The notes below the pieces were generated by a model. That model had not been told where the DNA came from, made no database searches, and was given only the letters and a program-made list of their open reading frames with translations. From Ciona savignyi (Eukaryota > Chordata > Ascidiacea > Phlebobranchia > Cionidae), in the NCBI GenBank assembly GCA_000149265.1, contig CH003106.1, positions 856,241 to 920,240 of the forward strand: a stretch of 64,000 nt of DNA. The letters are read 5' to 3'. Positions 30,564-41,500 of this stretch are shown one piece after another. Numbering within the stretch: position 1 is the stretch's first letter; each line of letters starts with the position of its first letter. The position numbers were made by a program, and so were the translations under genes.

Positions 30564-31497
30564 TTTTAACCCTATGTGAGAACGGTAAACTTATGAAAAC
30601 AAAACTTCATTAATTTCAAATTATTTAGACTAGTGGCTGAATTCAAAGATTTCATATAGAGAATTTTATGATTATTAACTTTTTTTTGAAAAAAAACAAA
30701 TTAAAACTGTAACACAATTTATCTTTTAAAGTTTCACAGAAAAAAAACGGTGTGCTGTGATCATACTGCTTAGCACATATTGCAAAAAAAGGTCTTCCTT
30801 CCCAAAAAACAATGTAACTATGAACTCACTACACACATAACCAGTCTGCAGAACAAGGTACTTCCCTGAGCAGTCAGCAAAGGGGTAATAAACACATACA
30901 CTTCGTCACTTATGTAAAACACTGAATCCCAAACCTAGGTTGGCAGTTATGTTGTCTAGTTTTAATCGATATTCACAATTCTTTGAAAATGTTACAATGC
31001 GATAGGACTCTTGATATAAACATACTTGCAATGTCATCATTGAATTACAATTTTCAACAATAGGCGGCAACCAGACTTAAGAAGTGTGCCAGGTTAACTC
31101 AAGAATGCAAGATTAATTTAAACTTTCTTGTTGCAATCTCGCTTTTATTAGGTTTTCAGTACATAGTTTTTCATTTTCTTTAGCGGGTTTACTGATTGAA
31201 CAGCCAAAAAAAAATAATTAAGTTGTAAACTTTAAAAATCCTTGTTAAATTGAGTCAAATTTTCCAGGCATAGCGGCTCACATGCACATTTAGACCTGTT
31301 CTGCAGACTGAACATTAAAAGATACCACACCGAATTTCTGGCAGAATAGAGGCAGACCCCAAATTCTACCACTTTCAACAACACAAAAATTTAAAGTCAT
31401 GCCAGCTTTGGTCAACTTAAATAAGAAATTTCCCTAAGTTGCGTAACCGAAATAAACTTAAAAAATGTAAAAACGATTTTTAGCGAATTCGGATTAA
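30564..31497. other. Spacer between SRP14 and TEX261 (both minus)
   Basis: About 930 bases, SRP14 3' flank to TEX261 5' flank. A minus-strand AATAAA (TTTATT at 31144-31149) could end SRP14. The gap is longer than the near-zero gaps typical of Ciona operons, so separate transcription is the simpler reading. No coding exon seen. Confidence 0.5.
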
Positions 31498-31851
31498 TTA
31501 TTGTTCCGCAACTTTTGCTGTAGATTTTGACTTCTTCTTTCCATGCTTTTTTAATCCATCAAGATTCGCACGTAGCACGCTTGTATATGCAACTTGAAAC
31601 TTATTAATATCTTTTGCATTAATAACTGTGCTTAGTTTCTTCTTTCCGTTTGTAGCACGAATTAAACAAAGTCCTTCGATCGGTGCTTGTACCTGTGACT
31701 TCTGTTTTGAAGGTGACCCGTTCCGTTTGGGTCTTGGTTTCGTTCGGCCGTCGTATTTTTTCATTGTAACGTTCACTGTGCCAGAAGTCCGGCATTTTTG
31801 ATACAACGTTGTCAGTTCTGATAAAAACGAGTCATTCTCTAAAAGAACCAT
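31498..31851 (-). CDS. SRP14: Signal recognition particle 14 kDa protein
   Basis: SRP14 pairs with SRP9 on the Alu domain of SRP RNA and slows translation during ER targeting. A single uninterrupted 117-codon frame encodes MVLLENDSFLSELTTLYQKC, RTSGTVNVTMKKYDGRTKP, a lysine/serine-rich loop, LCLIRATNGKKKLSTVI and ANLDGLKKHGKKKSKS, matching vertebrate SRP14 through the core; the Ala-rich tail of human SRP14 is absent. No introns interrupt it, unlike the multi-exon human gene, and no poly(A) remnant follows the stop, so a retrocopy is possible but not indicated. TTTTCATACAG lies about 20 bases before the ATG and could accept a spliced leader. Confidence 0.96.
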   Translation of the reverse strand: MVLLENDSFLSELTTLYQKCRTSGTVNVTMKKYDGRTKPRPKRNGSPSKQKSQVQAPIEGLCLIRATNGKKKLSTVINAKDINKFQVAYTSVLRANLDGLKKHGKKKSKSTAKVAEQ

Positions 31852-34006
31852 TCTTCAGTAATTTCTCTGTATGAAAAGCACAATCTAATTAAAAGCTTCT
31901 AATGCAAAAACATCAGATTACACACAAACAAATTTAACTAGCTTACAAGCAATTCACTGTTAACATAAAGCATCAAACGCTACAAAAAGTGCCAACGAAT
32001 TTATGTAATTTAACCCTACTTGCGGAGGTAGATGTCGGACTTTCACGAAGCAATACCAATTATATATATTTTAATAACAAACATAGTTTTTTTTTGAATT
32101 GAATAAAATTAATTTTATAGGGCCATTAGGAAGTAAAAAATGTCCAAATAAAAATACTAAATAGAAAGAAAACCGATGCTACAAAAAAGAAATATTCCAA
32201 ACTTTACAAAATATCTTGGGTTAAAGCTACAGTCATAGAAATGTTATTATCTAGTTTAATAGTTTGGCTTAACCAAAAAATTGGCTTAACAAACCAGTAA
32301 TTAAAAAAAACATACACCCACAACAAAATATAGAATGAGAAATGGCTAATTATAAAATCACAGTCGCTATGACACGTCAATAAAAAATAAAATTATAACA
32401 ATTTAAAAAATACACGAACTTAGGTAAATAAAAAATAAAGGTTGTAGGTATGCAAAGTTAAATAAAAGATGATGAACGGAGCAGACGGACTCTACCTAAA
32501 GTTATCAATTAAAATGGGAAATCAATTCAAATATAAAATGCATAAATTAAATCTAAATTAGCTAAGCATAAACCCTTTTTAGGGAAACCCCTCAACACAT
32601 AATCACACCCAAACCATTGACGAATCTGATTTAACATCCCATAGAATAACATAAACTAATAAAAACTTTTTAAAAGTTTTAGTTGATATGTAATAAATAT
32701 GTAGTGGCCAATTGTGGATAAATCATGCCAGGAAAACCATGTCCAAGAATATAAGAATATCTACTGTTTTCTCGTATTTGAGGCATTTTATTACCTATAT
32801 TCTAAGTTATTTAAAGTAAAAGACTGAAAAGGACAATTTACTTTAAAACAAAAAAAATAAAATATTAAACAACAGTACAAATTGCCTTACTTAATTAAAT
32901 TATCAGAGAAAAGCCCGCAATAATACGAAAACAATTTAAATTTCTTTGTTTCTATGTTTTTTAGCATAGAAACGACTATTTTATTTGGAAGACATGGATA
33001 TTAAGTTTGAATTGGTAACTCGGGAACCCATTAGTCCCTGTTTGCAGAATGAAACGTTATACTATTTTTATAAGATACACCCTTGGGTAAGGAAAGCAGA
33101 CCACCCGTTCATTTTATTTGTAAAATATCTATATCATGATTGGTAACTCTTTAGTTTCTGCTTGCAGAAAAATATAGTGTATTCTCAATAGTTTCTTTAA
33201 AAATAGTGATGGGTAACACACCTATAAAACTCTCTAGATATTATTGGGTTCTTTTGAATATTGCCTGAGTGTAGATTTGTTTTGACTTAACAGTATTGTT
33301 TAAGCCTATACCACTGGACTATTATGACGTGTTTTTTCGAATTTTCTCGAAAACCCGTGACGTGTTTTTTCTCGCCCAAGTTTATGAGTAAATTTGCAAC
33401 AGTGATTCGTGAAAACGCTGTGGATGACGTGTTCTCTTTTTCAAACAATTAATGCAACAAAAATCACCAATGATCTAAAACAAAATCAACGACTCAATAT
33501 TATTAAGTGATGCGACGATGCGCGTGCAAGATAAGCTGAGTTTTTTCTATCAGTTCATTCACAACTGGTTAGCCGATAACGGAATACAATTTTTTATCCA
33601 TCCATCCATTACCACTAAACTAACAATAATATAATAAAAACGTATTACTGGGAATTTCTTTTGATCTGTCATTCGGTAATTTGTTAATGTTATGGCTTGG
33701 TTACGTAATAGTAAAACATGACAATTAGCAGAAGTTTCGTATATGGTAGGTAGGCCCACTACTTAATTGAAAACTTAAGGTTCTTTACTCTAGCTAGTTC
33801 TTGTTTTTCTCTGAAACTTTTCAATTTGCAAAACTTAATTTAGCGAAATTACATCATTTGTTTATTATAAGTTCTAAGAAGAAAAGATCTAATGTGACTT
33901 TGCAGTGTGTTGTTTAAATTCATTTTCTAATCATCTCGTATAAGATTCAGTCAGTAAGATTTTATCTCCGTTTGTACAAACAATATATAGTCAAAGAGAA
34001 AGCCAA
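31852..34006. other. Divergent intergenic region SRP14 / secreted gene copy A
   Basis: AT-rich, about 2.1 kb. The last ~230 bases are the promoter of copy A, shared with two other sites to the right. A small - strand frame at 33559-33759 has no recognisable features. Nothing else seen. Confidence 0.5.
33780..34006 (+). promoter_or_regulatory. Promoter block of secreted gene copy A
   Basis: Related to 35395-35662 and, inverted, to 38109-38420. Shared elements are ACATCATTTGTTTATTATAA, AAGATCTAA, and GATTTTATCTCCGTTTGTAC leading to a 12-base palindrome GTTTGTACAAAC at 33970-33981, which ends 25 bases before the ATG and is followed by a TATA-like CAATATATAG. Confidence 0.6.
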
Positions 34007-35142
34007 ATGAAGGTTTTACTTATACTATCTCAAATAATCTACGTGTGTAACTCCTCACAATTTCTTTCTCACGGTATGTAGCCTATATTGTTGGTATATT
34101 TTGATCACCACCTGTCTTTATTTGTTTTATTTTGCCAGTTTCTTGGACTTCGCTTAGTTGCTGGGCGGACACATTCCCCAAAACGGTTCCTGCACTTGAG
34201 GGCACAACTCCGATATTAGATGGGAACTACAAAACACGGGTGAATGCAATTGAAAAGTGTGCAAGAGCTGCAACTCAACTAGGATTTGAGATATTCGTTC
34301 TTCAGGTATCCAAACTTAATACAATTATCATTCATGGTCTGACGATTTAGCTTTTGACCAAGACGCTTTAAAATAAAAATATCAAGCTCTAAAATACTTA
34401 AACGTTACCACCACATGTGTATTTTAATTCATGTCTATTGATTACACTTCATTAAAACCAATTTCAACCATCAAATACACTCATGTGTCGTCAAATTAAA
34501 AGTTTATATTATTCTTCTATAGGATGGTGGGTGGTGCGGAAGTTCGGCCGATGCGAGATCTCGCTACCAAGCACAAGGTTCCGCTTTGTGTTTATCGGAT
34601 GATGGAAAGGGCCGTAGTCTCATCAACCACGTTTATGAACTTCACATTAAAGGTGGTACTTTATACTGCGTTGTAAATAACTATTTTCGTATCAATAATC
34701 CGGTTATTGGTTTGGTGAACGACCAAAAATGTATTTTAAAACAATTACAATAGTATTCCATATTACCAACAAAAAGTTGACTTTGCTTTCCGATTTTTAC
34801 GTGGTTCTGTAGAATCTAAGTCTAAATTTCATTTTCGCATTATATTCATGTACAGACGTGGTGTATTCCGGAAGTTTTGATACGACCCTCTCATCACCCG
34901 AGTCCAAAAGAAAGCTGAATGTCTTGTACCGAATGGATTTTTGTCTGGGTTCAGCCCCTTATAAGATGAACGCAACTGCACGAGTTGAAACTGCTGGGGA
35001 ACAAGCCACCTTCAACGTGACCATCCTCAGCATATCTACTGTTAGCGCATTGGTTGAATTGGAACGATCTGATAAACCAACAGGATGGAGCACCATGGGA
35101 ATCATTGTTGACTGGATCATTTTCGTCAAACCGACGATTTAA
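34007..35142 (+). CDS. Small secreted protein with GGWC cysteine module, copy A
   Basis: Four exons: 34007-34073, 34139-34305, 34523-34652, 34856-35142 (TAA); phases agree and give 216 aa. Residues 1-23 form a signal peptide (MKVLLILSQIIYV...). Residues about 23-120 carry a module with SLSCWADTF, ALEGTTPILDGNYKTR, NAIEKCARAATQLGF, DGGWCGSSADARSRYQAQGS and LCLSDDGKGRS. From memory, modules of this CW..ALEG..LDG...GGWC type recur in extracellular proteins of marine invertebrates; no function is assigned. The C-terminal ~95 residues (one Cys, two N-glycosylation sequons NAT and NVT, ending DWIIFVKPTI) are unrecognised. It pairs tail to tail with copy C at 37012-38108. Confidence 0.85.
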
Positions 35143-35394
35143 ATCTTCGCTATGTCATGAGACCGTCGAAAACTGACAGCCACTAATATCACAATGTATT
35201 GGACAGAAAAGTTGTTCGCCTAAATGTTTGGTCTATGTAAATAGTTTTTAAAGCGGTTGGGTGGTCCCTTAAACGAATATTGTATAGCGTACGTGTGCGT
35301 TATCACGCGGTACATGCTTTTAGCTTGTAAAAAGTCAGTTAAGTTTTTATTAGAACCATTATAAACGGTAAATGTACTAGTTTTGTTTACTTGG

Positions 35395-35690
35395 CTAATA
35401 CATAACACGCCCACCAAAGTTTATCAGGAAAGTCCTGCAAATTTCTGTAAAACTTTATATAGCATGGCTAAATTCAAGTGTAAAAGCATCATTTGTTTTA
35501 TACTAAGAAGCAAAGATCTAAAGAGGCCTTAATTTGTGTTGTTCCAGAGAAATTTGTTATCAATAAAAGACAAAGTTTAAATACACAACCATCTCCTAAA
35601 CAAGATAGCCACCAAGATTTTGTTTCCGTTTGTGCAAACAATATTGCCAGGGAAAAAGCGAAATGAAGCCAACTCCGCTTCCTATCCTAC
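35395..35690 (+). pseudogene. Truncated third copy: promoter and start codon only
   Basis: Repeats the 5' flank of copies A and C, including CATAACACGCCCACCAAA, AAGCATCATTTGTTTTATA and GTTTGTGCAAAC (35628-35639), up to GCGAAATGAAG with its ATG at 35663. After about 30 coding bases similarity is lost and no downstream exon of the family follows before copy C, so the body is missing. Confidence 0.7.
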
Positions 35691-36274
35691 ATGTGAAGTT
35701 GATTTCTGGTTCGAAATCTATTACATATCAATTCCCCTATAAAATCAAAAAAATCCTTTTATTCCTTTGACAGACATGCCCGATCGAGCAATAACTAACA
35801 TGGTGGCCTTATAGAAAGCCCAAGGGGAATACCTGTCAAACCTAAACATGTAAAAAAATACCGTTTTGCGGCATTTTAGTAATATGATACCCCTGTTTCA
35901 AAACTGGATAGACCATTGTTTTAACTTATACAGATGGTCGCAGATATATATATAAAATAAACGTGACCATAAAGATAGTCGCAGATATATCAAATAAAGT
36001 CGGGGAATACAATTGGACCTGGGATTTCCTGGAAAATCCCCAAAATATCAGATATCCAAGCATATTTGTATAAACTACAATCACGTGTATAAAGCATCTG
36101 AACCCTCGCGGAACTTTTCGCCCGTTATACTGGGTGCAATTACTGACGTGTTTAACTACACTAGCCGTTTAACTTGCTGCAAACTTTTTTTCTAAAAAAA
36201 AATCTACCAATTTTCCTCCATGTATATATTAAAGCAGCCAAAAATTGAACTAAAACTTTCGCTTCATGTTAGCA

Positions 36275-36312
36275 TTATGTGGGACGTAAATAATTATGTG
36301 GGACGTAAATAA
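36275..36312 (+). repeat. Tandem 18 bp duplication
   Basis: TTATGTGGGACGTAAATAA occurs twice back to back between the two gene copies. Confidence 0.85.
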
Positions 36313-36577
36313 AGTTGCTACAAGTACATATAACAATTGTTTCGTTATTCAGTTATAAAGGGCTTTTTACGAGACCATTGTCGATGCTTGTCGGATGTTT
36401 TAATTTCTGTGAAACTAAACGTTTTAAATGTTCTGAGAAAAACTACATTTGCCTTTTAACTTTTTACAAGCGAAAACACATGTCACATCAAAAGGCAATA
36501 AAAGTGTTACTGATGATACAATAAAAACACGAACTTTACAATTATCGTTTCATACAATGGTTTTAGTAGACCATGCA

Positions 36578-36619
36578 TCCGTTTTATAATAACTTTAATT
36601 CCGTTTTATAATAACTTTC
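36578..36619 (+). repeat. Tandem ~22 bp duplication
   Basis: TCCGTTTTATAATAACTTT is repeated twice with a short AAT spacer. Confidence 0.8.
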
Positions 36620-36639
36620 GATTTACTGGTCGCTAACTT

Positions 36640-36815
36640 GTCAGTTGGGCAAGGTACTTAATTAACGGACATTTTCGAAAACCACTATATTAACGTTGAT
36701 TTGGGTACAGCGGGATGTGGTTTATTACTATCGATTCCTATTGTATTCGCAAGACATTATAACATTGGCCGTGTGATAATGCACGATAGGTCTTCCTATT
36801 AACCGAGATAAACAA
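36640..36815 (+). mobile_element. SINE family 1, diverged
   Basis: GTTGGGCAAGGTACTTAATT, AACGGACATT, GGCCGTGTGATAA and AACCGAGATAAACA follow family order with heavy divergence. It lies between the two arms of the inverted gene duplication. Confidence 0.5.
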
Positions 36816-37011
36816 GAGTATCTATGCTAAACATTAATGTTAACTTAACTCGGATTCAACAATAATCGGTAAAAAGATCACCAACGTGTTTTAAGAATTA
36901 TAACTATTTACACAGACCAAACATTTAGGTGAACTTAGCTCGTTTTCTGTCCAATACATTGTCATATTAGTGGCGGTCAGTTTTGGTTGGTCTCATAAAA
37001 TAGCGTCCGCG

Positions 37012-38108
37012 TTAAATCGTCGGTTTAAAGAAAATGATCCAGTCAACAATGATTCCTATGGTGCTCCATCCTGTAGGTTTATCAGATCGTTCCAATTCAA
37101 CCAATGCGCTTATAGTAGATATGCTGAGGATGGTCACGTTGAAGGTAGCTTGTTCCCCAGCAGTTTCAACTCGTGCAGTTGCGTTCATCTTATAAGGGGC
37201 TGAACCCAGACAAACGTTCAATCTGTACAAGAGATTCAGTTTTCTTTTGGGCTGTGTCGAAGAGAGGGTCATGTCAAAACTGCCAGAAAACACCACATCT
37301 GTAAATTAATATATTGCAGAAGTGAAATTTGAACTTCCTATAAAACTAAATAAAAATAAAAAGGTAAGTTTAACTTTCCCTGCCCGTAACATGAACCTCT
37401 CTTGTAATTGTTTCAAAATACATTTTTGGTCGTTCACCAAAACAAGAACTGGATTATTGAAACGACAGTAGTTATAACTAAATATATTGTCCTACCCTTG
37501 ATCTGGAGTTCATAAACGTGATTGATATTACTACGACCCTTTCCATCATTTGATAAACAAGAAGCGGAACCTTGTGCTTGGTAGCGAGATCTCGCATCGG
37601 CCGAACTTCCGCACCACCCACCATCCTATAGAAGAATAATATAAAACGTTTAACATATCGACACCCAGAGTGGGCGGTACATTACTTTAAGATGAGTTAT
37701 GACCCGATATACACTTGTGGTGGTAACTCTTTTAAACACGTTAATATCTCTATTCAATACGCGTCTTGTTCAAAAGCTAAATCCACCATGAGTGATAATT
37801 GTATAAAGTGTGGATACCTGAAGAACGAATATCTCAAATCCTAGTTGAGCTGTTGCTTTTGCACACTTTTCAATTGCATTCTCCCGTGTTTTGTAATTCC
37901 CATCTAATATCGCAGTTGTGCCCTCAAGTGTAGGAACCGTTCTGGGGAATGTGTCCGTCCAGCAACTAAGCGAAGTCCAAGAAACTGGCAAAATAAAACA
38001 AATAAAACCAAGTACTCAAAAGAATTTAACAATATTGAGTACATACCGTGGGAATAAAATTGTGACGAGTTGTACACGTAGAGATATAAGTATAAGTAAA
38101 GTCTTCAT
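37012..38108 (-). pseudogene. Secreted protein copy C, frame broken in the signal-peptide exon
   Basis: Minus-strand exons 38108-38047, 37984-37818, 37625-37496, 37298-37012 mirror copy A exactly in exons 2-4 (167, 130 and 287 bases), with the same splice sites and an intact frame coding for SLSCWTDTF, ILDGNYKTRENAIEKC, DGGWCGSSADARSRYQAQGS and DWIIFFKPTI. Exon 1 is 62 instead of 67 bases: CTTATATCTC replaces the 15 bases CTATCTCAAATAATC of copy A. The ATG therefore reads into exon 2 out of frame and meets TAG after about 25 codons. No other upstream ATG was found. Either this is a recent pseudogene, an alternative first exon exists, or the indel is an assembly or sequencing error. Confidence 0.75.
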
Positions 38109-38420
38109 TTCGCCTTCTTTTTGCCTATATTGTTTGTACAAACGAAGATAAAATCTCTGTGGCTAACTCGTATATAGTTAAGGTTGTTATTAAAGATCGT
38201 CTTCTATTGATGAGAATTGCTTTCGGAAAACACACTATAAAGTCCCTTTACATCTTTGCATGTCAGGCGCAATATAAAACAAATGATGCTTTATGTATAA
38301 ATTTAGCCCTTTTATTTCAATTAAAAAGTTTCACAGAAATGTGCAGGACTTACTTTATTAAATTTTGGTGGGCGTGTTATGTGTTGGCCCAACTAACAAA
38401 ACTACAACATGTACCGTTTA
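38109..38420 (-). promoter_or_regulatory. Promoter block of secreted gene copy C
   Basis: Inverted counterpart of 33780-34006 and 35395-35662. The palindrome GTTTGTACAAAC is at 38132-38143, 23 bases before the ATG, followed by CAATATAGG. Confidence 0.6.
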
Positions 38421-39006
38421 CAATTGTTCTTAGAAAAAAACAGATTTATGTTTTACAAGCGAGAGGCATAATGCAAAATGAAAACGTAATAAGCGTTACA
38501 CACTTATAATACACAAAAAACATGTACGTTGCAGTAATTATTTTTACATTCGTTTTAAGTAAAAAAAAGAAAAAAAACGTAGTAAAATCACACTGTTATT
38601 TGCAAAAACTATTTTGGCTTTAAGTTATATCTTTATGGACGCAAAAAAACGTTCGAGTTCCTGATTTAATATGCGAAATTACAGATGGTATATATTAAAT
38701 ACATTCATCGGCCACCCGATTTTGCATCTAAACTTTGCATCAATGTGATGTGGAAGCAGAATATTTCTATCGGTTAACACAGTTAGCGAGTGGTTATCGA
38801 AAAGCTGTAAAACCGTCAAATTAAAGAAGCCGTTCAACCAATCATTCGCTTGATCTCTTTTATGCAACCTGGCCTACAAAACGGGTTGTCACTCCAAATC
38901 ATTTCACAGAAAGCCTTTTTTGTATGTCTTAAAAATTGAAGCTTAAATCTGCAACCAAAATTCAAAGCACTTAAAACATTTCTTAACATATTCCAGCTGC
39001 GGCTTT

Positions 39007-39110
39007 CCGTACATTGGAAACTACCACTACCACTCTTCTGTTCGTACATTGGAAACTACCACTACCACTCTTCTGTCCGTACATTGGAAACTAGTCTACC
39101 ACTCTTCAGT
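39007..39110 (+). repeat. 36 bp tandem repeat, three copies
   Basis: The unit CCGTACATTGGAAACTACCA plus CTACCACTCTTCTGTT is present almost perfectly twice and then in a diverged third copy. Confidence 0.9.
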
Positions 39111-39394
39111 TGCGACCAAACACATAGATGTCTAGGCCTATTATCTGGTTCAACGCCATCTTGGATATGGAAACCAATCCAGTTTGGTTTAAACTGTTCG
39201 GACTTAGTAGTAAGGGTTATTTTTAGCCGTTTTGCGAACCCTTATTACAATGCCAGTTTACTTTGGTTACGAACATTGCATAGTAACACGATTTATTGTA
39301 ATTTGAAAATTTGTAGGTTCAAAACTGGCTTTTTAAGCTGCTTGGTTATCAAGGTATTTAAAAGACATTGTATAAACCTAGTAAGATGCATTAA

Positions 39395-39500
39395 AACTGA
39401 AAGAACGTCTTGATCATGTACAACCACTGCAATATCTCTCTAACCTGACGGTGGGCGAGAGGTAACATCACGGACACCTGTGTGAGAACGCTTGTTGACG
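39395..39500 (+). mobile_element. SINE family 1 fragment
   Basis: GAAAGAACGTCTTGATCATG, CCACTGCAATATCTC, TAACCTGACGGTGGGCGAGA and CCTGTGTGAGAACGC are the 3' half of the family. Confidence 0.65.
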
Positions 39501-39842
39501 TAAATCGCAATGTATTGATTGTTTAAGAAATCCTCTCCTCTAATTCATGGTTTTTAAGCATCAATATCCTAAATCAAGGTCAACGCGCCGAGGTATATCG
39601 CGTCCTTGACTTCCCTTCTCCCAGGACCAGTTTCTGCATCACGAAATCGTACTCAGCACTCGGACTGAATAAAAATAATGTACTGATAATATTAATTTAA
39701 CGTCTGTTAATAGTGTTTCTATGAAAATATAAAAAAATAGCCCATCACCAGAAACGTTTAATGAGTTTATTAACAACAGTGCGAAAATACTGTCGGTGAA
39801 AATCACGGAAATGTCATATGATCACATTGATTTGCCAGTATT

Positions 39843-41500
39843 TTAATGTTTGTGTTCGTTTACTTCCTTAAGTATTTTGATGTAGAGCCGATTCGTAAGC
39901 GCGGTCATCAGGGCAAATGAGGTCACCGAAATATAGGGAAAGAACCAGCCGTAAGCAGTAAACACAAAGTCCAAAACATACGCGACGTAGAAGACCACGT
40001 GCAGAGAGAGAATCGCGTAAAATATCGGTCGGACCCCTTTTCTATAAAAGTGGATTTTGTAAGTCTCGTAAACCGCAATGCAGCCAAGCGTGACGGCGAT
40101 TCCGAGAAGAAAGAAAAACGACGTCCGATGGACCAGGGTTAGAAAATAACTGATTGAAGCCGAAACAGACATCGTCCAAATATGCCACGGCGTCCTGTGG
40201 AAAGAAAAAGGCAAATTAAGCTACATGTTTGTTTACTGTGGATACTGCTGTTGTTTTTAAAATTACATTCCATTGTGTGTTAACATATATGATGGTTTGG
40301 CGGACCCGTCCAAATATACCAAAAGTTATTAAATGATTGGAGTTTAGACGTGTTTAACGACTGCCGTTTTGCTGGTTGTTTTCCAAATTTTTAACAACGA
40401 TTCTGCGTCGTGTTTTCATCGTGGACACAAAAAATAAACAAATCTAAATAATATTCATGTTCTATGAACGCTCTATTGCAGGCGAAATCTTACACGGGCA
40501 ATTATCAGATAGACTTATACACACCGTCAGGTTAGCGCAGCTATTGCAGTGTGTTGTGTATGATTAAGTAGTTCCTTCCGTTTTAGTGAAACCCATTAAT
40601 ACACTTTGTTCGGGCAATGTCCAATAAGTGCCTTTCATAAGGATACGACCACTAGCTATAGCAACTAGTTTCAAAACTGCAACCATTGGTATAAAAGGCG
40701 ACATAACAACTAAAAGGCAAATAACCAACCAAGTTTTCTGAATGGACAAATGGGAAACATGATATCATTAGATGTCATCAGATTGCCTCATGCATACAGT
40801 AGAGTAATCAAAGCAATTAAAGTGTGGTGTATATTTTGAAGTCTTGGTTATTTATTTCAGCCTATTACATGATTTAGTACACAGGTGTCTATTACACGTA
40901 TGTTCACAAATGCAGAGGACCGTCAGTTTCTTTTGTCGTTCAAAACAATTGATATTGTCAAATCATATGAGACTTCGCCATTTTGGTAAAAATGAGTATG
41001 GCCGTTTTTTTGTCGTTAAAAATGAATGGATGCAATAATCGCGAAAAGGGTTTACACCCCACTCACCATCCCCTTCTAATATGCCGACTCCACGACACAG
41101 TCCACGCGAGGAAAGGAAGCAGACTCCAATCCTGCATTGACGTCATTCTACGAATCGTCGTCTCGTGTTCACCAGCTGCGAAGTGCGACTGGTAGTTTAT
41201 GTAGTGGGCCGCGAATTGCAGCAGGGCGAGACCGTTTAGAACGGATACGAAGTAAACATCAATGCGGGTGATTTTCACTTGATTGGAGAGCGTCCAAGCT
41301 TGGAAGATTCGCCAGAAGCAGGCGGCCATGAAAAAGTAAGTCACAAATGTCCACACGTTGCTCTCTGTCCCTGATGTCAATTGTTTAGAGTCATACCCAC
41401 TCGCGGTTGTGTAGGACGGGTCGAATATACCGGTCCAGATAACTGTGACACTGAGAACTGAAAACGGAGCTAGCACCTGTAAATCAAAGGGTAGGCCCAT
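39843..41500 (-). CDS. Multi-pass membrane protein, family not recognised
   Basis: Two exons, 41500-41067 and 40194-39843 (TAA), joined at phase 2, give 261 aa from the ATG at 41500; an in-frame TAG lies seven codons upstream. An AG|GTG acceptor at 41476 means the true first exon could instead lie upstream. I count seven to eight hydrophobic segments, among them VLAPFSVLSVTVIW, VWTFVTYFFMAACFWRIF, VYFVSVLNGLALLQFAAHYI, FFFLLGIAVTLGCIAVY, IFYAILSLHVVFYVAYVL and ISVTSFALMTALTN, with a short charged tail (ILKEVNEHKH). No catalytic or family motif was identified. The intron 40195-41066 carries a minus-strand SINE. A TGACGTCA lies 520 bases upstream (42020). Confidence 0.7.
40490..40690 (-). mobile_element. 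SINE family 1
   Basis: Minus-strand copy in the intron of the membrane-protein gene: CGTCAGGTTAGCGCAGCTAT, TGCAGTGTGTTGTGTATGAT, AAACCCATTAATACACT, GGGCAATGTCCAATAAGTGC. Confidence 0.7.

Larger units (their letters stand above)
38421..39842. other. Intergenic, no gene recognised
   Basis: Contains a 36 bp tandem repeat (39007-39110) and a SINE fragment. Short frames on both strands (for example 39084-39413) show no protein-like features. Confidence 0.5.

Noticed and set aside
30564..31851. SRP14-TEX261 operon
   Set aside because: Same strand and acceptor-like sites before both ATGs, but about 930 bases and a possible AATAAA separate them; Ciona operons usually have almost no gap.
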